Part shown: positions 54,555-59,710 of the stretch, one piece after another | How positions within the stretch are numbered: the first letter of the stretch is position 1 | Layout: each line of letters opens with the position of its first letter | The notes under the pieces: model-generated | Told to the model about the DNA's origin: nothing | The model's input: only the letters and a program-made list of their open reading frames with translations | The model's database searches: none | Source of the DNA: Solobacterium sp. | GTDB lineage: Bacteria > Bacillota_I > Bacilli_A > Erysipelotrichales > Erysipelotrichaceae | Direction of reading: 5' to 3' | Assembly: GCA_017421125.1 (NCBI GenBank) | Contig: JAFOMZ010000035.1 | Location: 1 to 59,710 of the forward strand | DNA length: 59,710 nt | Made by a program: the position numbers and the translations under genes

Positions 54555-55253
54555 TTATCTTGTGTAATTCTGCAGGGTCATTCTCCCAAGGTAGTATTTG
54601 GAGAACGCTGACTGTATAAGTTCCTGTTTCGTCAGGATATTTTTAATATAGCCGGGCAGGATCTCGTCGAATTTGACCTCCAGAACATGTTCATGAACAG
54701 GCTGAAGGGGTATCCTGAGATATCCTCCGCTGAGGAAGTTCTCAAAGTCATCGGATACAGAGATGTTTTTATCAAATGTGATGCGGACGTTTGTCATGAC
54801 TTCGGCAAAGGCGATCCGGTCGTAATTGACGATGATCTTCGGCGTGAAGACCCGGTTCATGATATCGACGCAGAACTGCCGGACCAGGGGCTGGTCTGTT
54901 TCCCAGAACAGGTCAGACACATCGCCCGACATCAGTTTCCTGTATGTATCCTCAGTGATCCAGGCTGTTTCCTTATGGCAGCGTCCCTGATACTTTTCCT
55001 TCCGTTCCAGACGCAGCTTCCCGGTATCTGTTCCGTAGTAGCGGATACGGTATTTGAAGCGCTCTGAAACACCTGCCTCGTTATATCTTGCGCAGGCATT
55101 GGTGTAGTCATCAAAGTATACACTGTGTACTGAATAATACCCGTCCTCACCGGCATTCCTGTCTTTCTCCAGGACAGCGCTCAGGCGTTCGAAAAGGATC
55201 TGAATGTCTTTTTCGTGGATCGTGTATTTCCATTCGTTGCGGTACTGCTTCAT
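54555..55253 (-). CDS. VTC-domain (polyphosphate-polymerase-like) protein
   Basis: 232 residues forming the VTC tunnel fold: basic N-terminal RNEWKYTI, SVYFDD, FKYRIRYYG, RLERKEKYQG, and the metal-binding Glu in HVLEVKFDEILP. In yeast Vtc4 this domain makes polyphosphate from ATP. The bacterial enzymes are largely unstudied. The Lys/Arg/Glu set needed for catalysis seems to be present. First gene of the operon, with AAAGGA before the ATG. Confidence 0.88.
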   Translation of the reverse strand: MKQYRNEWKYTIHEKDIQILFERLSAVLEKDRNAGEDGYYSVHSVYFDDYTNACARYNEAGVSERFKYRIRYYGTDTGKLRLERKEKYQGRCHKETAWITEDTYRKLMSGDVSDLFWETDQPLVRQFCVDIMNRVFTPKIIVNYDRIAFAEVMTNVRITFDKNISVSDDFENFLSGGYLRIPLQPVHEHVLEVKFDEILPGYIKNILTKQELIQSAFSKYYLGRMTLQNYTR

Positions 55254-55279
55254 CGGTTTTCTGTTCCTTTGGTCATTTT

Positions 55280-55288
55280 ATTATAGCA
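55280..55288 (-). promoter_or_regulatory. Extended -10 of the VTC operon
   Basis: TGCTATAAT on the minus strand (-10 proper 55285-55280); it starts within a few bases of the aminotransferase stop, separating the two units. Confidence 0.6.
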
Positions 55289-55293
55289 GGAGT

Positions 55294-56526
55294 TCATTCA
55301 ATGCCGAGCTGCACAGCTCTGATTTTTCCTGCCAGGCCTCTAACTTTTTCCAAAGGAAGCGCGCAGATCCCGACACGGATGCCTTTATTCACAAGGACCG
55401 TGTAGATGTGTTCACGCATCAATGCTGCATGAAGCTTTTTTCCTTCTTCATTGTCTTTCACACGGAGTGTGATAAAGAAGCCTTCTTTATATGGATAGAT
55501 ATCCAGCCCGCATTCCTTCGCTTCCTGTTTGAACAGACTGCTGCGTGCCTGAAGCACCTTCACATAAGACTGCTGTTCCTTCAGATAAGCCTCACGGTTC
55601 TCATTGACGACCCAGACAAAGTCTGCCATCGGTGCGTTCGGCGCGTTTGACCATGTCGATCTGGCTGTTTTCAGGTAAACAGTATGCGCGTCTTCGACAT
55701 CTTTCTGATCCTGCGCGATCACGACAGCCGCGCCAAGACGGAGACCGTAGAAAGTCAATGTCTTGGAACAGGAGAAGCAGATGCAGATCATGACGTTATC
55801 GCTGATGCGTCTGAATTCATTCATGTAGGAACGGACATCCGCAAGGTCATGTCCATAGTCGATATACGCGATATCATCCAGCAGAATGACATGATGGTCC
55901 TTGCTGAGATCATTCATGAGATCGACCAGAGCATGCCATTCCTCCCGGGTCATGGAGTAGCCGGTAGGGTTATGGCAGGGATCGTTCAGGACGAGCAGGA
56001 TGCGGTCCTGCTGTTTCCCGACCTCTTCCATCGCTGAACGGATGGATGCCAGATTCAGATGGTCGCCGTCAAACATATCAAATGTGACTGCTTTGAGATT
56101 GTATGTTGAAGCCATCAGGCTGTAGCTTGTCCAGGCAATATCGGGAATGATGACGGTCTCGCCTTCATCAAGGAACGTCTTCATCGTTGACAAGACAGCG
56201 CCTGTTCCGCCCGCTGTCGCAATGACGGAATGGGGCAGGTCCAGTCCGGTGGACTGTGTCACCCATGACCATACCGATTCACGGAACTCATCCGTTCCGG
56301 AAAGTCCTGAAGCATACGCTGCCTTGACCCGGTGATCGATCCTGTCAAAGTGGTCATGCACGCTGTCCAGCGCGACCAGTTTCCCGTCTTCGCCGAATAA
56401 TGTGCCGATCGTTGCGTTGATCACAAGATCGGGATTCTTCGCAAGATCTTCCCTGGCAGCTTCCGCAGCCACGTATATCGCATCTCTCAGCGGCGTCAGG
56501 TCCGCTGTTTTTCTTGTAAAAGCCAT
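55294..56526 (-). CDS. Class I aminotransferase (PLP)
   Basis: Fold-type I aminotransferase of the aspartate/aromatic group, 410 residues. PLP Lys255 in FSCSKTLTFYGLR, NDPCHNPTG around the cofactor Asn, LLDDIAYIDYG for the PLP-ring Asp/Tyr, and the C-terminal Arg in KGIRVGI for the substrate carboxylate. It starts 3 nt after the yggS stop codon, so the two are one operon. Confidence 0.93.
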   Translation of the reverse strand: MAFTRKTADLTPLRDAIYVAAEAAREDLAKNPDLVINATIGTLFGEDGKLVALDSVHDHFDRIDHRVKAAYASGLSGTDEFRESVWSWVTQSTGLDLPHSVIATAGGTGAVLSTMKTFLDEGETVIIPDIAWTSYSLMASTYNLKAVTFDMFDGDHLNLASIRSAMEEVGKQQDRILLVLNDPCHNPTGYSMTREEWHALVDLMNDLSKDHHVILLDDIAYIDYGHDLADVRSYMNEFRRISDNVMICICFSCSKTLTFYGLRLGAAVVIAQDQKDVEDAHTVYLKTARSTWSNAPNAPMADFVWVVNENREAYLKEQQSYVKVLQARSSLFKQEAKECGLDIYPYKEGFFITLRVKDNEEGKKLHAALMREHIYTVLVNKGIRVGICALPLEKVRGLAGKIRAVQLGIE

Positions 56527-56529
56527 CTG

Positions 56530-57168
56530 TTACTCTTCTTCTGTAAATAAATAAGTTCCGATGCGTACCATCGTAGATCCGCATTCAACTGCAATTTTAT
56601 AGTCACTGCTCATGCCCATGGACAATGTCTGAAATGGGGGATATTGTTTCTGCATGTCTTTGAACAGTTCGTTTGCTTTCAGGAATACCGCACGAACGGC
56701 ATCTTCGTCATCCGTGTGGGGGCCCATGACCATCAGGCCTTTCATCTGAATGTGCGGGAACCGTTCCGCATTACGGAGCAGCTCATATGCTTCTTCAGCA
56801 GTCATTCCCGTTTTGTTCGTGTCCTGCAGGGCAAGATGCACTTCCAGCAATGCGTCAACTGTTTTCCCGATACGGACGCATTCCCGTTCGATCGTTTCCG
56901 CAAGCTGGAGCGAATCCAGTGACTGAACACATGAAATGTACGGCAGGACAGCTCTGACTTTGTTTCTCTGGAGATGTCCGATGTACTGCCATCGGATGTC
57001 CGCAGGCATCTGTAAAGCCTTTTCGATCAGTTCCGAAGCACGGTTCTCGGCAAAGATCCGCTCGCCCAGGTCATAAAAAACCATTGCCTGATCGATCGTG
57101 CGGTGCTTGGAAACGATGCACAGTTCCGTATTCCCGATATTCTGTTTTACGATCTCATAATGTGTCAT
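56530..57168 (-). CDS. yggS: YggS/PROSC-type PLP homeostasis protein
   Basis: Binds PLP and buffers its free level. PLP Lys21 in IVSKHRT, FAENRASE, WQYIGHLQRNKVR, and the phosphate-binding SMGMSSDYKIAVECGSTMVRIG. 212 residues from ATG 57168, which follows a short GGTGG leader. The longer frame beginning at 57234 runs through the TATAAT promoter and is not translated. Confidence 0.93.
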   Translation of the reverse strand: MTHYEIVKQNIGNTELCIVSKHRTIDQAMVFYDLGERIFAENRASELIEKALQMPADIRWQYIGHLQRNKVRAVLPYISCVQSLDSLQLAETIERECVRIGKTVDALLEVHLALQDTNKTGMTAEEAYELLRNAERFPHIQMKGLMVMGPHTDDEDAVRAVFLKANELFKDMQKQYPPFQTLSMGMSSDYKIAVECGSTMVRIGTYLFTEEE

Positions 57169-57184
57169 TGCAGTACCACCATGG

Positions 57185-57193
57185 ATTATAGCA
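57185..57193 (-). promoter_or_regulatory. Extended -10 of yggS-aminotransferase
   Basis: TGCTATAAT on the minus strand (-10 proper 57190-57185); start near 57178, about 10 nt before the ATG. Confidence 0.65.
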
Positions 57194-57215
57194 TCACGGT
57201 ATGAAGGTTGATGCT

Positions 57216-57238
57216 GAAAAGCATGAATTTCCATTCAT
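57216..57238 (-). terminator. Weak terminator after folT
   Basis: ATGAAT-GGAA-ATTCAT on the minus strand, then GCTTTT. Short stem, so uncertain. Confidence 0.4.
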
Positions 57239-57242
57239 TCTG

Positions 57243-57800
57243 TCAGGATTGTTTGCTGATGAGCTTTCTGCGCTCAAGATACGGTCCTACCAGTCTGAAT
57301 ATCGTATAAAGCAGGATGACCTCGATCGGCAGCATGCTTGTATTTTTGATCAGGCTTTTGCCTGCATAGTAGATGTAACCTTTGCTGTAGAGCATCGCGG
57401 ACCAGAGCGAACCGATCAGTACGTTGACACCGTAATTGACGATCGCCTTGGCAAAGATGATCCTTGGCAGCGTGATCTTCTGACGATAGAAGAACAGTCC
57501 GTAAATAAACGGTCCCATCATAGCAGTCAGCGTATAGCCGAAGAAAAAGGGACCGGTAGGGTTCATCATAAAGCTGACAATATCTGTTACTCCTCCGGAA
57601 ACTGCTGCCGCAACAGGGCCGAGAACAGCTCCTTCGATGGCGGTCAGGAGATAGCCGAAGCTGATGTGCAGATTTTCACTGATCGGAATATAGAAAAATG
57701 ACAGTGCTGTTTTCATGGCGATCGTAGCAGCCATGATTGCAAGGTATTTGGTTGATCTGAGTTTTTCAGCTGATGATTTCCAGTATTCTTTTGTGAACAT
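57243..57800 (-). CDS. folT: Folate ECF transporter S component FolT
   Basis: Membrane folate-binding subunit of an energy-coupling-factor importer; the shared EcfA/A'/T module must be encoded elsewhere. 185 residues with about six helices. STKYLAIMAATIAMKTALSFF, the ISFGYLLTAIEGAVLGPVAAA motif and GGVTDIVSFMMNPTGPFF are FolT-like. ATG 57800 follows AAAGGAGG; the longer frame to 58190 runs through the riboswitch. The tetrahydrofolate riboswitch directly upstream independently supports folate as ligand. Confidence 0.93.
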   Translation of the reverse strand: MFTKEYWKSSAEKLRSTKYLAIMAATIAMKTALSFFYIPISENLHISFGYLLTAIEGAVLGPVAAAVSGGVTDIVSFMMNPTGPFFFGYTLTAMMGPFIYGLFFYRQKITLPRIIFAKAIVNYGVNVLIGSLWSAMLYSKGYIYYAGKSLIKNTSMLPIEVILLYTIFRLVGPYLERRKLISKQS

Positions 57801-57820
57801 GTGACCTCCTTTCCCCATTC

Positions 57821-57840
57821 TGTGAAAAAGAGTTTTCACA
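57821..57840 (-). promoter_or_regulatory. Expression-platform hairpin of the folT leader
   Basis: TGTGAAAA-CTCT-TTTTCACA, perfect 8-bp stem between the riboswitch and the AAAGGAGG of folT; flanking CCCA/TGGG can extend it. It has no separate T tract, so control of translation is likelier than termination. Confidence 0.55.
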
Positions 57841-57846
57841 TCTGGG

Positions 57847-57925
57847 ACGGAATCCTTTACCGCAAGGTGTCCTTTTCGTCCGAATGCCCCCCAAAGGCAA
57901 ACAGCACTTAACGCAAAGGTTCCGT
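57847..57925 (-). ncRNA. Tetrahydrofolate (THF) riboswitch
   Basis: On the minus strand, P1 ACGGAA pairs with TTCCGT and P2 CCTTT with AAAGG. The core contains GCGTTAAGTG and, near the 3' end, CACCTTGCGGTAAAGG, both hallmarks of the folE/folT-associated THF riboswitch class. It starts within 10 nt of the predicted transcription start and lies in front of folT, a usual target. Confidence 0.85.
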
Positions 57926-57936
57926 ATGATGCAATC

Positions 57937-57965
57937 ATACTAGCAATGCTGAGTATTCCCGTCAA
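57937..57965 (-). promoter_or_regulatory. Promoter of folT
   Basis: TTGACG (57965-57960), 17 nt, TAGTAT (57942-57937) on the minus strand. It overlaps the palindrome GTATGATGCAATCATAC (57924-57940). Confidence 0.7.
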
Positions 57966-58011
57966 GCATGACTTTGCAAAGACTGTGAAACAGGGTATCA
58001 TTTTGGATGAT

Positions 58012-58866
58012 ATGACAAGGATTACTGTAAGCGCGGAAAACGCGCAGGAAACAAGAATATTCAGGAAAGCAGGTGCGGATGAGGTCGTCCTGGCGCCGGA
58101 AGGCTGTGCGATGAGCGCACTGCCGGAAGCGGATATGGAAACGATCATCAGCTGCGCGCCTGTTTCACTGATGATGAACAGGCTTTTCATGCCGGAAGAT
58201 CTTCATATTCCGGAAAGCGTCCTGGATGCGCTGGAGCCCGGACAGATCGACCGGATCTATTTTTCGGACCCTGCTCTTGTAAAGATCACGGAAGCACGCG
58301 GCTTAAAGGAAAAACTGGTATACAGACCGGAAATGCTGGCGGTCAGTACATTTGATGCGGCATGGTGGATGTCTCAGAAGATCGGATCGGTGTCTGTTTC
58401 ACCGCTGCTGACAAGGGATGAGATCGCGGATATCCTGCGGAAGTGTCCCGGTCTGCAGGTGACTGTGCATGGAAGGCTTCTGATGTCGGTATCGGGAAGA
58501 CCGCTGCTCAGCGCTTACCGTGAAGATACCGGAACTGAGTTTCAAACAGACAGCAGGGACCTGTTCCTGCAGGAAGCCAAACGTGAAGGACTGATGCCTG
58601 TTTTTGAGACGGAAAGCGGCACGTATATCTATTCTGATTTCGTGCAGGAATCGTTTGCGGATCTCGGACTGTTCCGCGCCTGCGGAGCAGACTCGTTCTA
58701 TGTGGAACGGCTTGGCAGCGGGGTACAGGAGACCGTTGAAGCGGTCAGGGCGATCCGCAGGATACTGGATGGCAGTGATGCAGAGAAAGAGGCGGAACGA
58801 TACCGCATGATGTTTCCGGAACTGCCTCTTTCGGAGGGCTATTATGGACAGAAAACGATCCGCTAG
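58012..58866 (+). CDS. U32 family protein, TrhP1/YrrN-like
   Basis: Peptidase-U32-type protein of 284 residues, resembling the smaller member of the Bacillus yrrN-yrrO pair that hydroxylates uridine-34 of tRNA. Sequence shows repeated beta-alpha units (EVVLAPEGC, VYRPEMLA, VTVHGRLLMSVSGRPLL) and a closing ADSFYVERLG. ATG 58012 follows GGATGAT; the frame opens at 57946 but that start lies on the folT promoter. Its end overlaps the next gene by 23 nt. It lacks the Cys cluster of the larger partner. Confidence 0.82.
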   Translation: MTRITVSAENAQETRIFRKAGADEVVLAPEGCAMSALPEADMETIISCAPVSLMMNRLFMPEDLHIPESVLDALEPGQIDRIYFSDPALVKITEARGLKEKLVYRPEMLAVSTFDAAWWMSQKIGSVSVSPLLTRDEIADILRKCPGLQVTVHGRLLMSVSGRPLLSAYREDTGTEFQTDSRDLFLQEAKREGLMPVFETESGTYIYSDFVQESFADLGLFRACGADSFYVERLGSGVQETVEAVRAIRRILDGSDAEKEAERYRMMFPELPLSEGYYGQKTIR

Positions 58867-59710
58867 CAGGATCGAACTGCTGGCACCGGCAGGCGATCTG
58901 AAAAGAGCTCAGACTGCTGTGCTGTACGGGGCTGATGCGGTCTACCTCGGAGGCATGAAGTTTTCACTGCGTTCACGCGCCTCCAACTTTACGATGGATG
59001 ATATCCGTGAAGCATGCGTGTTTGCCCATGCGCACGGTTCAAAGGTACATGTGACTGTCAATATGATCCCGCATGATGAGGATTTTGAAGGACTGTCTGA
59101 TTACTTGAAAGAACTGGAAGAGATCGGTGTTGACGCGTTTATCACCGCGTCACCGGCGATCATGAAACTGATCCGCGAATGCACTTCCAGAGTTGAGATC
59201 CACTGCTCTACCCAGATGAGCGTTACCAATGCGGCGGCTGCCAACTGGCTGAAGGAAACGCTGGATATCGACCGTGTCGTCCTGGCAAGGGAATGTTCCA
59301 TGAACGATGTGAAGTCCATTACCAGGGACTGCCTGATCGATACGGAAGCCTTCATACACGGAGGTATGTGCGTGAATATCTCGGGAAGATGCACGCTGTC
59401 AAACCGGATGACGCTCAGGGATGCCAACAGGGGCGGATGCGCGCAGTCATGCCGCTGGACATATCAGCTTCTGGACGGTCAGCGCTGCGTGAATGAGCGT
59501 GAGCTGTTTACGATGGGCTCAAAAGACCTGTTTGCGGCAGATGAGATCTGTGATCTGATCGAAGCCGGTGTGTCCTCCCTGAAGATCGAAGGCAGGATGA
59601 AAACAGAGTACTATGTAGCGTCGATCGTCTCGGGATACAGACATCTGATCGATGAAATATATGAAAACGGCGGCAGACTGCCGGAAGAGAGGATGGCATA
59701 CCACCGGGCA
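58844..59710 (+). CDS. U32 family protein, TrhP2/YrrO-like (cut by window edge)
   Basis: First 289 residues of a U32 protein. ELLAPAGDLKRAQTAVLYGADAVYLGG is the family opening; IHCSTQMSVTN and the GGMCVNISGRCTLSNR..GGCAQSCRW segment carry Cys residues thought to hold a 4Fe-4S cluster, with SLKIEGRMK the U32 signature. Known relatives (YegQ/TrhP, YrrO) make 5-hydroxyuridine in tRNA using prephenate. GGAGGG precedes ATG 58844 inside the upstream gene. About 120 residues are missing off the right edge. Confidence 0.92.
   Translation, partial: MDRKRSASRIELLAPAGDLKRAQTAVLYGADAVYLGGMKFSLRSRASNFTMDDIREACVFAHAHGSKVHVTVNMIPHDEDFEGLSDYLKELEEIGVDAFITASPAIMKLIRECTSRVEIHCSTQMSVTNAAAANWLKETLDIDRVVLARECSMNDVKSITRDCLIDTEAFIHGGMCVNISGRCTLSNRMTLRDANRGGCAQSCRWTYQLLDGQRCVNERELFTMGSKDLFAADEICDLIEAGVSSLKIEGRMKTEYYVASIVSGYRHLIDEIYENGGRLPEERMAYHRA

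Noticed and set aside
57801..58190. N-terminal extension of folT to 58190
   Set aside because: It would translate the THF riboswitch and promoter; ATG 57800 has AAAGGAGG.

Overview
The window looks like an ordinary chromosomal stretch of a mid-GC (mid-40s percent by eye) Bacillota species. An Erysipelotrichaceae-type gut bacterium is my best guess, inferred from gene style rather than a marker gene. Supporting signs are strong AAGGAGG ribosome sites with some TTG/GTG starts, a T-box leader, a tetrahydrofolate riboswitch with a folate ECF component, c-di-AMP synthesis genes (cdaA-cdaR), an LtaS-like enzyme and lipoprotein signal peptides. I see no phage, transposase, integrase, CRISPR array or rRNA.

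Layout. 1-3.9 kb: end of an unknown gene, a thiol peroxidase of the GPx family, then cdaA-cdaR. 4-7.4 kb (minus): an ABC exporter and a GH32-like lipoprotein. 7.8-12.3 kb: a two-component system, then an alpha/beta hydrolase overlapping a membrane-bound Mur ligase. 12.3-13.3 kb: Ser-Asp-Gly tRNA operon and a prolyl-tRNA-deacylase-like gene. 13.4-15.5 kb: T-box leader and a peptide-binding lipoprotein. 15.6-20.6 kb: a MerR regulator and a surface-glycopolymer group (GT2-GtrA fusion, NAGPA-type protein, small membrane protein, LtaS-like enzyme). 20.7-27.1 kb: deoD, ddl, and a patatin-dut-map-CBS pyrophosphatase operon. 27.2-35.2 kb: small membrane gene, tRNA-Arg, HAD phosphatase, MATE pump, M32 carboxypeptidase, acyltransferase, DegV and tgt. 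35.3-38.1 kb: PH-like membrane protein, SmtB-type sensor, exonuclease, 2-hydroxyacid dehydrogenase and a degenerate pyrophosphatase-like gene. 38.2-44.1 kb: a MatC-like transporter, PrpF and YbhJ-like aconitase operon with a divergent LysR regulator. 44.3-48.5 kb: flavodoxin, Fe-alcohol dehydrogenase, MATE, and a broken chimeric aldo/keto reductase. 48.6-55.3 kb (minus): a VTC-DUF4956-CotH-GT-C operon, then an HD protein and a zinc phospholipase C-like protein. 55.3-57.2 kb: aminotransferase and YggS. 57.2-59.7 kb: riboswitch-controlled folT diverging from a U32 (TrhP-type) pair that runs off the window.

The most unusual things are: (1) at least six genes whose start codon lies 6-7 nt after a clear -10 box, with no Shine-Dalgarno, which suggests leaderless transcripts; (2) the VTC/DUF4956/CotH/GT-C operon, which puts a polyphosphate-polymerase-like protein next to a secreted-kinase-fold protein and a membrane glycosyltransferase; (3) a YbhH/YbhJ-like cluster of unknown substrate; (4) a T-box whose specifier best reads CAC (His) ahead of a lone peptide-binding protein; (5) a CdaA with a 260-residue acidic tail; (6) an aldo/keto reductase apparently made by an out-of-frame fusion of two different paralogues; and (7) a MerR gene with a textbook MerR-type long-spacer promoter.

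All functions are read from motifs and family knowledge; no search was run.
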